IMG/VR virus record: IMGVR_UViG_3300035698_004111 | Span: 1-29,695 of that record | Length of the DNA: 29,695 nt | Source of the DNA: a virus | Strand: one strand, 5' to 3' | Shown: in pieces, positions 8,471-14,807 of the stretch | Layout: each line of letters opens with the position of its first letter | Numbering within the stretch: position 1 is the first letter of the stretch | The notes under the pieces: generated by a model | Told to the model about the DNA's origin: nothing | What the model saw: only the letters and a program-made list of their open reading frames with translations | Databases searched by the model: none | Made by a program: the position numbers and the translations under genes

Positions 8471-9577
8471 ATGGCTATAGCAAACCCGTTTTTTTTATTT
8501 CCGTTTGGCACAGATGGAGACCCGTCAGATATTACGCCTATTGATAACGAGGGAGGAATGACAGGCCCGTTAAGCTATCAATACGGTTTTACTCCAAATT
8601 ATGAAGAGGATTTAATCTCTATTCCTTCCGCGCTGCCTATCCCCCGGCCGGAATTTAACCAATTAATGTTTGATATTACTAGCGCGTTACGGCAATTACA
8701 ATTGCAAGGCGCACCGCTTTGGGTAACCCCCGCGGCTCCCCCTGCGCAAGGAGGCCCGGTTAGTTACCCCTTGTGGGCGCGTGTTAGTTACACCGCAGCC
8801 GCCCCTAACGGTTTACAGATTTGGGAAAGTCAGGTAAGCGGCAATACGTCGGTTCCTGGGGATGATTCGAATTGGTTAGTAGTTTCAGGCGGTCGAGGAA
8901 TCGCGCCTGGTACTTATATAGACTCGGCAAGCCCTAGAGGGTATCAGGGGGCGTTATTGTGTGACGGAGCATCCTACGCGCGTTTAGATTACCCCTTGCT
9001 TTTCCAAGCCTTGACGTATACCGCTACGTGCACCACCACGAGTTCTGTAACTGTGAACGTTCCGCCAGACGTTATTAATTTAGCCTCGGCAGGATGGCGA
9101 GTTGAGGGTAGTGGAGTAACGCCTGGAACGTTTATAACCGCGGTTGGGGCTACCACGTTGACATTAAGTGCGGCTACGGCTTCGTCCGGTTCGTTTGTTC
9201 TTACTTTTTTACCGTACGGCTACGGGGCAAGCGGTACTAACGTTCTAAATTTCGGGGTTCCTGATTGTAGGAGAAGGGTTAGCGTTGCCGCGGGCGGTTC
9301 AGGTAACACGATTTTAGGGAATAAATTAGCTGACCAGGGGGGAAGCGATACGTATTTTATGGAGCTAACAGACATCGCGAACCATACTCACTCATATGGT
9401 CAGAATCCGCCAGCGTTTACCGCAAATTTTGGATTCGATGCGGGTTTTGCGGTTCAAGGCGCTACATCCCTTGCTACCACGTCTCAAATAGACGGGAGGC
9501 CGTCGGGGCAAACAGGTCAAACTAATATGAATATCATACAGCAATCAAATATCGTTTTTAGGTATGTTAAATTTTAA
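8471..9577 (+). CDS. Tail fibre with phage tail collar domain
   Basis: A 368-residue receptor-binding fibre candidate. The N-terminal region (ANPFFLFPFGTDGD, then GPLSYQYGFTPNYEEDL and RPEFNQLMFDITSALRQLQL, about residues 30-80) is the attachment part shared by many proteobacterial phage fibres. A collar-domain pattern follows: GYQGALLCDGASYARLDYPL LF, and after an insert NFGVPDCRRRV and NHTHSYGQNPP. The end NIIQQSNIVFRYVKF is typical. The insert (about residues 180-255) holds WRVEGSGVTPGTFITAVGAT, similar to the insert in the sheath. No chaperone gene follows; the endolysin is next. Confidence 0.75.
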   Translation: MAIANPFFLFPFGTDGDPSDITPIDNEGGMTGPLSYQYGFTPNYEEDLISIPSALPIPRPEFNQLMFDITSALRQLQLQGAPLWVTPAAPPAQGGPVSYPLWARVSYTAAAPNGLQIWESQVSGNTSVPGDDSNWLVVSGGRGIAPGTYIDSASPRGYQGALLCDGASYARLDYPLLFQALTYTATCTTTSSVTVNVPPDVINLASAGWRVEGSGVTPGTFITAVGATTLTLSAATASSGSFVLTFLPYGYGASGTNVLNFGVPDCRRRVSVAAGGSGNTILGNKLADQGGSDTYFMELTDIANHTHSYGQNPPAFTANFGFDAGFAVQGATSLATTSQIDGRPSGQTGQTNMNIIQQSNIVFRYVKF

Positions 9578-9586
9578 GGAGCATCG

Positions 9587-10060
9587 ATGGCTACGTTAGA
9601 TTACGAAATTATAAAAATCGAAGGCGGCTATAGTAACGACCCAGACGACGCAGGGGGAGAAACTAACCACGGAATATCAAAACGGAGTCACCCAAAAGAA
9701 GATATAAAGAACCTTACGATTGAAAGGGCGTTACAAATATATAACGACAAATATTGGAAGCCTCACAGATTAAGCGAAATAGCCAATCAAACGACCGCTA
9801 ATATTATTTTTCGTTTTATCGTAAACGCCTCCGCGTCAACTGCGATTACTCGCGTTCAAAGGGTATTAAACCAATTCACGTTAGTTACAATTGACGGGAT
9901 TTTAGGGCACGAAACACTACGAGCGATTAACGCACAAACGCCTATTTTTTTACAGAATGCTTTACGTGTGTCTATTTGCAACTATTATTTAAGTATAGTT
10001 ACGCGTAAAAAGTCACAAAAAAAGTATTTTGAAGGCTGGATTAAACGCGCGTTAATGTGA
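9587..10060 (+). CDS. Endolysin, GH108 family lysozyme
   Basis: A 157-residue peptidoglycan hydrolase. The N-terminal motif IEGGYSNDPDDAGGETNHGI (residues 11-30) contains the catalytic Glu12 expected for glycoside hydrolase family 108. The middle has RALQIYNDKYW (Y-x-x-x-YW). The C-terminal half (RVQRVLNQFTLVTIDGILGH ETL) resembles the associated peptidoglycan-binding domain. Residues 70-90 read IIFRFIVNASAS, where relatives usually have FD-x-AVN-x-G, so the Asp position appears to be Arg. No signal peptide or membrane anchor, so export should need a holin. Ribosome site AAGGAG. A hairpin terminator follows at 10095. Confidence 0.8.
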   Translation: MATLDYEIIKIEGGYSNDPDDAGGETNHGISKRSHPKEDIKNLTIERALQIYNDKYWKPHRLSEIANQTTANIIFRFIVNASASTAITRVQRVLNQFTLVTIDGILGHETLRAINAQTPIFLQNALRVSICNYYLSIVTRKKSQKKYFEGWIKRALM

Positions 10061-10094
10061 AATACTAAACGTGCGAATCTCCACAAGATGACGT

Positions 10095-10125
10095 AGGGTA
10101 GTTTATATTTCTCGCTACCCTTTTT
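10095..10125 (+). terminator. Terminator after endolysin
   Basis: AGGGTAG (10095-10101) pairs with CTACCCT (10115-10121) around a 13-base loop, and the stem runs into TTTTT. This is a rho-independent shape on the plus strand. It lies before the small membrane ORF at 10144, which may thus depend on read-through or its own signal. Confidence 0.65.
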
Positions 10126-10143
10126 CAAACGGGGGGTTTAATT

Positions 10144-10278
10144 ATGAAATTCGACCCAGATGTAAAACTGCTAGTGCTCGCTATTATTGCAGAACTTGCG
10201 GCCCCAGGTAATACTCATTACGAGTTATTGGCATTAACTGCGCTAGTTTTATTTATCGTTGCGCTACGTAAAAAATAG
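10144..10278 (+). CDS. Small two-helix membrane protein, holin candidate
   Basis: A 44-residue ORF: MKFDPDVKLLVLAIIAELAA, a short PGNTHYE turn, then LLALTALVLFIVALRKK. It would form two hydrophobic segments with a basic C-terminus. A G-rich stretch (10131-10136) lies upstream of the ATG, at acceptable spacing. It follows the endolysin and ends in the stem of the hairpin at 10276. Position and hydrophobicity fit a very small holin, but such short proteins have no diagnostic motif and it could be another lysis accessory or an unexpressed ORF. Confidence 0.5.
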   Translation: MKFDPDVKLLVLAIIAELAAPGNTHYELLALTALVLFIVALRKK

Positions 10279-10310
10279 ACAGTAACCCCGCGTTAGGGTT
10301 AAACTGTCTA
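10276..10310 (-). terminator. Strong hairpin terminator between convergent operons
   Basis: TAGACAGT (10276-10283) pairs with ACTGTCTA (10303-10310), and inner AACCC pairs with GGGTT, giving a long stem with a single bulged A. On the minus strand the stem is followed by six T (complement of 10270-10275), an intrinsic terminator for the leftward operon. On the plus strand only a weak T-rich stretch follows, so it may also slow rightward transcripts. Confidence 0.75.
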
Positions 10311-10319
10311 AGATGATAT

Positions 10320-10478
10320 TTATTTATATTGATTAGTGATGCGGTATGCTTGTTTTATCTCGGTCGGAAACCCAAGCATTACCGCATTAAGCGTTTTATA
10401 CGCCTCAGAAAACGAAGGGTACTCTCCTAATTTTTTCCACCCCTTAGTAAACGATTTTTTCCTGTATAGTTCAAACAT
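10320..10478 (-). CDS. Small hypothetical protein, last gene of leftward operon
   Basis: A 52-residue ORF (MFELYRKKSFTKGWKKLGEY, then PSFSEAYKTLNAV and TEIKQAYRITNQYK). GAGGT lies 8-9 bases upstream of the ATG, a good ribosome site. Basic and aromatic-rich, no membrane segment. It sits 42 bases after the preceding gene and just before the terminator at 10276-10310. I recognise no family. The overlapping plus-strand ORF in the same place has no ribosome site and looks like its shadow. Confidence 0.55.
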   Translation of the reverse strand: MFELYRKKSFTKGWKKLGEYPSFSEAYKTLNAVMLGFPTEIKQAYRITNQYK

Positions 10479-10520
10479 TTTTAATACCTCATTAGTTTTA
10501 GTTAATTTTCGGTTGCGCGG

Positions 10521-10793
10521 TTATTTAAAAACTTTTTCTAAATTATCGGCCATAACTTCAATTAATACCGCTAAATCTTCAGGCGGTACGCCTTCGAGCA
10601 ATTCCCACGGCCACACCTCGGACGTGTCGCCAGTTCTCATTCGCTTCATTAAATCCTTGAAGCCGATACCTTCCGGCCATGAACTCAAAAAATGGTTCAC
10701 TGCGTATAATTCGTATTTATCCATTGCGTTTAGCTCTCTGTATAGAATCAATCTTTCTAAAACCCCGTCCCCTAAATTCGCTATATTGGCCAT
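10521..10793 (-). CDS. Hypothetical acidic helical protein
   Basis: A 90-residue protein when started at the ATG at 10793, which overlaps the upstream gene's stop as TAATG and has AGAGGA 9 bases before it. A longer version from 10832 would overlap that gene by 40 bases and is less likely. The sequence (MANIANLGDGVLERLILYRE, YAVNHFLSSWPEGIGFKDLM, VPPEDLAVLIEVMADNLEKV) is predicted mostly helical and acidic. I do not recognise a family. It belongs to the group of small genes behind the promoter at 11015-11043. Confidence 0.55.
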   Translation of the reverse strand: MANIANLGDGVLERLILYRELNAMDKYELYAVNHFLSSWPEGIGFKDLMKRMRTGDTSEVWPWELLEGVPPEDLAVLIEVMADNLEKVFK

Positions 10794-10984
10794 TAAATAA
10801 AATCCTCTCCAATCGTTAAAGTACCGTTGCAATCTTCAATAACTGAGCCGTCCTCAAACAAATAGCACGTCGTCCCCTTCGTATAGTTAGTGTGTCTTTC
10901 CTTCTCGCCAGCGCTAGTATCTAAATAACTCCTAGCGCTCCCTGTTTCTACCGCTTTTTTTAATACGTTTATGGCTATGCTCAT
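10793..10984 (-). CDS. Small hypothetical protein, first gene after promoter
   Basis: A 63-residue protein (MSIAINVLKKAVETGSARSY; later CYLFEDGSVIEDCNGTLTIG). The end reads as a short beta hairpin with two Cys residues. It is the first gene downstream of a good sigma70 promoter at 11015-11043. Weak purine-rich GAAGAG lies upstream of the ATG. No family recognised. Its stop couples to the next gene by TAATG. Location after the replication genes suggests an early accessory function such as host takeover, which is only an inference. Confidence 0.55.
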   Translation of the reverse strand: MSIAINVLKKAVETGSARSYLDTSAGEKERHTNYTKGTTCYLFEDGSVIEDCNGTLTIGEDFI

Positions 10985-11014
10985 TTTTTTTCTCTTCGTT
11001 AAGTTGATAAAGAG

Positions 11015-11043
11015 AGTATACCCGTTATTTACCTTAGTGTAAA
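11015..11043 (-). promoter_or_regulatory. Sigma70-like promoter for the three small genes
   Basis: On the minus strand: TTTACA (11043-11038), 17-base spacer CTAAGGTAAATAACGGG, TATACT (11020-11015). The spacer closely resembles that of the promoter at 14540-14568 (13 of 17 positions), well beyond what -35/-10 needs. This suggests a shared regulator binding site. Confidence 0.65.
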
Positions 11044-11046
11044 CAA

Positions 11047-13218
11047 TTATTTACCGTATCTTCTAGCTCTCCAGCCGCCCGATGCTTTCAGCGGCCAGTC
11101 TATAGCCCAACTCGGCATACCAGACATTAACCGCTCGAACTCGCCAACACTCCCGAAGCCTTGGGGTACTTCGCTTACTATTTCGTCGTGTACGTGCAGG
11201 ACAACAGGGTATCCCTTGCTCTCTAAAGTCACAATTGCATGCGCTAAGATATCGCGTGCTACTGCCTGAACTACGTTTTCAGTTAATTTACCGCTGTACG
11301 TATCCATCCGAACCCAGCCAGGAGCGCCATATTTCGGGTTACTGTTCCAGCCTTCAAAACTAATCGAATGGGTACCGTTCCTGCGCTCGCTTGGTCGTAG
11401 GCGCGGGTGGTGGTACGTGAGGTTACGCCCAGACAAGAGGGTGCAATATAAAATATCGTCTACAACTTGCCATTTAAAACCCCGACAATCGAAAATTTCA
11501 CCGGGGGATAAAATCGCTTGAACCGCTGCGCCTTCCAGGCCATAACACTCAGGGAACCATCCTCTTTGCTGCCCGCCCCAAAATTCAACAATAGAGGGGG
11601 AAGCGTCACGCCACGCAAGAATCGCTCGTTTAATTTCGTCTTCAGACATAAACGCATCGGCACCGAACGCCTTCCACGCGCCAATCCAGCCCCCATAGCC
11701 GGACGCTAATTCGGCCACTTTGCCTAATTTTCGGTCAATATGGTGAAGTCCTGTTTCTTTTTTATAATCTAAATAGAACTCAAGTGGCTTACCCGTTATT
11801 TTAGATGCCGATGTTTCGTAAATTTTCCCATGTGTTTTAAATACTTCCATCCGCCATTCCTCGCCCGAGATCGCAGCCAGGCACACAGCCTCGATTGCTG
11901 AATAGTCGCTACAGATGAAATCTTTGCCCTCGCTCGCTATAAACATCCCCCGGAGGCATCCAGAAACCGCGGCTATCGCGTTACCGCAATAGTACTCTAC
12001 GCAATCTAAATTCCCTGTTTTTATTATGCCTACCGTTTCGTTAACTGCATCCGCGCACCAATCAGCGGGGGCTAAATTCTTACTCGCGCAATACGTGCAA
12101 GACGGCAGGCGGATAGGGGTATACCGTCCGCACTGTGCGCATTTTGAAACGTTGGGGCCGGAGTTCGGGAAATTCTGAGGCTGCACCCCCGCGCCCGCAG
12201 CTCTTCCGGTTCTTGCTGCGTGGTATGTAAATAAATCGTGGAGCCTACCAGACGACGAAACCTGGTTAACCATCGCATATAATTTTTTAACCGCGGCAGA
12301 CGATAGTAACTCGCGTATTTGTAGCACTTCTTTTACGTTTTTCGACAGAAACTCATCGTTTAATAATTCTGTGACTTTTTGCGCGTCGAGTACCGGAACG
12401 TCTACGCCTTCGGTTTCGAGCCATTTTCGTATTTTCGCAAGTTCTGAAGCGCGTTGAACCGTGTTATTTGTAAGCACTTGTAACCGTTGGTTGTATCGAG
12501 CGTGTGCTTGCTCAACGATGCTAATAGCCGCTTTAATCGTGTCAATATCTATACGTATCCCCCGGGCGTTTATCGCTAATTCGCATTGCCAGAATTCTAA
12601 TTCCTGGGGGATTAAATCGGGTATCCGTTGCGATAATTCTAGCTCGGCTTGAATGTCTCGTATATTGTAATCATACAGACGTTGCGCGTCCTCGGGGTCA
12701 TCTTCGGGGCGTATCCGTCGGGAGGGGTTCGATTTTGTAGGATTACGCGGCATGCTAAATTTAGTAAGTAGCCGCTTACCGTCTTTATCTTTTTTCTTTA
12801 CTATGTCGAGCACCTCACCGCAGGGGTCGAGCGAGCGGGGGAGGGCGTGAGCTACGGCTTTCGCTGCCGCGTCGCGCCATTGGCTATCTTTAACGCCCGG
12901 CCATCCATATTTTTTTATACATACGTTTATCCAAATCCAACGTTCAAACTTAACGTTCCACGCTTCAACTAAACCCCCGGAATTAACGTAATCAAATAAA
13001 TCAAACGGGGGAGGCATTCCGGGGATCCAAAGTTTTTTAGTCACACTGTCTAAGCTGTACGCGCAGGATAAAACCTCGGTGCTTTCGTGCTCAGAGTACG
13101 CTACCGCGCCAATCGACGGCAGCCCTTTTTTCATAGCGTTAGGCGGGGATTTATATTTCTGTGACTGTTCATGCCAAATAAAACCCGCTTCGCTGTACGT
13201 TTCAAAATCTAACTCCAT
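11047..13218 (-). CDS. DNA polymerase, family A, with 3'-5' exonuclease
   Basis: A 723-residue replicative polymerase. Exonuclease motifs: LDFETYS with D4 and E6 (Exo I), AWNVKFERW around residues 86-94 (Exo II), YDYNIRDIQAE around 182-192 (Exo III). Polymerase motifs: HAARTGRAAG (about 333-342), motif A DYSAIEA (438-444), motif B RKLGKVAELASGYGG (496-510) and motif C HVHDEIVSE (about 675-683). A Cys4 element with C360, C363, C374 and C377 lies between the TGR motif and motif A and looks like a zinc ribbon insert. AGGAGG precedes the ATG. A hairpin separates it from the ssDNA-binding gene upstream. All catalytic residues are present. Confidence 0.9.
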   Translation of the reverse strand: MELDFETYSEAGFIWHEQSQKYKSPPNAMKKGLPSIGAVAYSEHESTEVLSCAYSLDSVTKKLWIPGMPPPFDLFDYVNSGGLVEAWNVKFERWIWINVCIKKYGWPGVKDSQWRDAAAKAVAHALPRSLDPCGEVLDIVKKKDKDGKRLLTKFSMPRNPTKSNPSRRIRPEDDPEDAQRLYDYNIRDIQAELELSQRIPDLIPQELEFWQCELAINARGIRIDIDTIKAAISIVEQAHARYNQRLQVLTNNTVQRASELAKIRKWLETEGVDVPVLDAQKVTELLNDEFLSKNVKEVLQIRELLSSAAVKKLYAMVNQVSSSGRLHDLFTYHAARTGRAAGAGVQPQNFPNSGPNVSKCAQCGRYTPIRLPSCTYCASKNLAPADWCADAVNETVGIIKTGNLDCVEYYCGNAIAAVSGCLRGMFIASEGKDFICSDYSAIEAVCLAAISGEEWRMEVFKTHGKIYETSASKITGKPLEFYLDYKKETGLHHIDRKLGKVAELASGYGGWIGAWKAFGADAFMSEDEIKRAILAWRDASPSIVEFWGGQQRGWFPECYGLEGAAVQAILSPGEIFDCRGFKWQVVDDILYCTLLSGRNLTYHHPRLRPSERRNGTHSISFEGWNSNPKYGAPGWVRMDTYSGKLTENVVQAVARDILAHAIVTLESKGYPVVLHVHDEIVSEVPQGFGSVGEFERLMSGMPSWAIDWPLKASGGWRARRYGK

Positions 13219-13233
13219 ATAACCTCCTAAGCT

Positions 13234-13250
13234 GCGCCCGTTAAGGGCGC
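13234..13250 (-). other. Hairpin between ssDNA-binding and polymerase genes
   Basis: GCGCCC (13234-13239) and GGGCGC (13245-13250) form a 6-bp GC-only stem with a 5-base loop. It lies just after the stop of the upstream gene and just before the polymerase ribosome site. There is no T-run, so attenuation or RNA processing is more likely than termination. Confidence 0.45.
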
Positions 13251-13257
13251 GGGAGTA

Positions 13258-14124
13258 TTAACTAGCGTGCATCATGCCGTGTTGGATCAATAGGTCTTCA
13301 TTCCATCCCGACGCGATTAATTGCTCATAGCTCGCACCGTTCGCTTTTTCTGTCATTTGCCTGACTGGGGGCGTGAGTATCTCAGGGTATGCCGGAGGTG
13401 CAGGTGGCGCAGGTGGCGCAGGTGGCGCAGGTGGCGCAGGTGGCGCAGCGCTTGCAACGTAACCAGGAACGGGCGCAGGTGGCGCAGGGGAAAACGAGGC
13501 GATAGGCGTTTTACTCGCCCCCGCGGGGAGTTTAGCATTTCCAAAACCTACGGTTCTAGGGTCTGCCCCTGCAACGATTCGAGCACCGAACGCGGAACGC
13601 GCGACCATCGACGGGTTTAAATATACCCCTGGGCGTTGCGTAGATTCGTTATCTTTTACTTCCGCCAGTATCTGAACATAATCCCCTAACTGAATTTCGT
13701 TTGGCTCAACTAACGCCCGTGTTCCATCTTCGTTATACAAAGAAGGCGCAAAAGAACAAGCGAATTTTAATACCCAGTGACCCGGAAACCCTTCATTGTC
13801 GCAAGGCTTATTTCCGATGGTGTTAGGTATAGAGCTGTCTCCATCAATTATTTTCCAGGCAAAATTAGGGCTATTCGCGGCACCGTTTGGAAAACCCGCT
13901 TGCCCGGCTTCCCAAATTTTACGCCCCCATTCGGTAGCGTTCCAATGGGTCTCTACACCTTTCTCAATAGCCACACTAAACCAAAATTGCACCCTTGGCT
14001 GTCCTGTGTTTTGCCCCGTTTTGTAAACTAACGGGCGGTTCTCTGCGTCAGTCGTTGCCCCCGTGTATAAACTCCCTTGCACTAAACGACCAACAGGGGT
14101 TAATAATTCTATCTTCGTACTCAT
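13258..14124 (-). CDS. ssDNA-binding protein, DUF2815-like, with Pro-Ala linker
   Basis: A 288-residue protein between the Cas4-like nuclease and polymerase genes, the place of DUF2815 ssDNA-binding proteins in many phage replication cassettes. The N-terminal ~190 residues look like an OB-fold domain (PRVQFWFSVAIEKG, FPGHWVLKFACSFAPSLYN, IQLGDYVQILAEVKDN, GVYLNPSMVARSAFG). A linker of repeated APP units follows, encoded by 9-bp repeats at 13394-13447. The C-terminus SYEQLIASGWNEDLLIQHGM M resembles a tail I associate with phage ssDNA-binding proteins, probably a partner-docking peptide. The start overlaps the upstream stop (ATGA). Function is inferred from these points. Confidence 0.65.
   Translation of the reverse strand: MSTKIELLTPVGRLVQGSLYTGATTDAENRPLVYKTGQNTGQPRVQFWFSVAIEKGVETHWNATEWGRKIWEAGQAGFPNGAANSPNFAWKIIDGDSSIPNTIGNKPCDNEGFPGHWVLKFACSFAPSLYNEDGTRALVEPNEIQLGDYVQILAEVKDNESTQRPGVYLNPSMVARSAFGARIVAGADPRTVGFGNAKLPAGASKTPIASFSPAPPAPVPGYVASAAPPAPPAPPAPPAPPAPPAYPEILTPPVRQMTEKANGASYEQLIASGWNEDLLIQHGMMHAS
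13394..13447. repeat. 9-bp tandem repeat (GGTGGCGCA)n
   Basis: Five perfect copies of GGTGGCGCA at 13403-13447, preceded by one imperfect copy. They encode, on the minus strand, the APP repeats of the linker. The 9-bp period keeps frame, so copy number can vary without disrupting the protein. Confidence 0.9.
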
Positions 14125-14510
14125 TCGCTAATCCTCACTTTTAATAAATCGCTATCAATCGGGGTACTGCAATAATTACTTATCGTGTCTGAACATACTC
14201 TAGGCGCTTTTCCATCGGTGCCGTCAAATATGGAAGCGTATATTTCTAATCGCAACATACACGATTGACCCGGTAACATTTTTTTTATTTCTAAACACGA
14301 TTCCCTGTTAAGTATCTGCGTTACTCCCCTTATAGGTCGCATAACTACGCCTAGGTATCTACCGGAAGTATTCATAACCCAATAAGTTACACGCGCTACC
14401 CCATTTCTTGGTATCGTAATGTCTACGGGAGAGGCCGGATAAATTTTAAATGGCTCTGCGTGAGATAGCGCAGACAGCGCGAGCAGTACGCCCGCTAGTG
14501 TTTTTTTCAT
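14121..14510 (-). CDS. Secreted protein resembling a Legionella/Coxiella-type domain
   Basis: A 129-residue protein with a clear Sec signal peptide: MKKTLAGVLLALSALSHA, likely cut after SHA (residue 18). The mature part reads DITIPRNGVARVTYWVMNTS, then VVMRPIRGVTQI, C-LEIKKMLPGQSCMLRLEI, and APRVCSD followed by YCSTP. The order (V-x-Y-x-V-x-N-x-S, PI-x-G-x-x-Q, C ... L-x-x-x-x-SC-x-L-x-L, VC ... C-x-x-P) is one I associate with exported proteins of Legionella, Coxiella and relatives. Four Cys residues may form two disulfides in the periplasm. It has its own consensus promoter and a GAGGAG ribosome site, and overlaps the next gene by ATGA. Role unknown; a moron gene acting in the host envelope is possible. 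Confidence 0.6.
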   Translation of the reverse strand: MKKTLAGVLLALSALSHAEPFKIYPASPVDITIPRNGVARVTYWVMNTSGRYLGVVMRPIRGVTQILNRESCLEIKKMLPGQSCMLRLEIYASIFDGTDGKAPRVCSDTISNYCSTPIDSDLLKVRISE

Positions 14511-14539
14511 TGTTTTAACTCCTCGACATAATCACAGTT

Positions 14540-14568
14540 ATTATACCCGTTGTTTATCCTAATGTCAA
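14540..14568 (-). promoter_or_regulatory. Consensus sigma70 promoter upstream of secreted-protein gene
   Basis: On the minus strand: TTGACA (14568-14563), 17-base spacer TTAGGATAAACAACGGG, TATAAT (14545-14540). Both boxes are perfect consensus. Transcription should begin near 14533, about 24 bases before the ATG. It would serve the secreted protein, ssDNA-binding and polymerase genes. The spacer is nearly shared with the promoter at 11015-11043. Confidence 0.8.
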
Positions 14569-14573
14569 CAGCG

Positions 14574-14807
14574 CTAAACAGGTATAAACGCTTCAAGCAA
14601 CGCTATTTGATAATTTACGGCATCTTCGATAGTCTCGAACAGCTCGTTTTCCGGTTTAAACGGGGCGGATACGTCTATAAATTGCGAGTAACTAAAGCCC
14701 TCTTCGGTTTGCCGTATCGTTAAAATTATAAAACTTTGCAAGTACGGGATATTTTTTAAATACATAAAATAATATACGGTTTGGTTCAAATCATATGCGT
14801 TCATCAT
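14574..14807 (-). CDS. Small hypothetical protein
   Basis: A 77-residue protein starting MMNAYDLNQTVYYFMYLKNI. The ATG immediately follows the TGA of the nuclease gene, with AAAAGGA a few bases upstream, so translation is coupled; the second ATG is equally possible. The sequence is rich in aromatic residues (YLQSFIILTIRQTEEGFSYS) and ends with an acidic helix (ETIEDAVNYQIALLEAFIPV). No membrane segment of full length. No family recognised. It is the last gene before the internal promoter at 14540. Confidence 0.55.
   Translation of the reverse strand: MMNAYDLNQTVYYFMYLKNIPYLQSFIILTIRQTEEGFSYSQFIDVSAPFKPENELFETIEDAVNYQIALLEAFIPV

Noticed and set aside
10336-10800. Plus-strand ORF of 154 codons
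   Set aside because: It is opposite two minus-strand genes with good ribosome sites (10320-10478 and 10521-10793) and has no ribosome site of its own.
13321-13620. Plus-strand Arg/Trp-rich ORF opposite the ssDNA-binding gene
   Set aside because: It is an antisense reading of the Pro-Ala repeats (W-R-R from the 9-bp unit), without a ribosome site.
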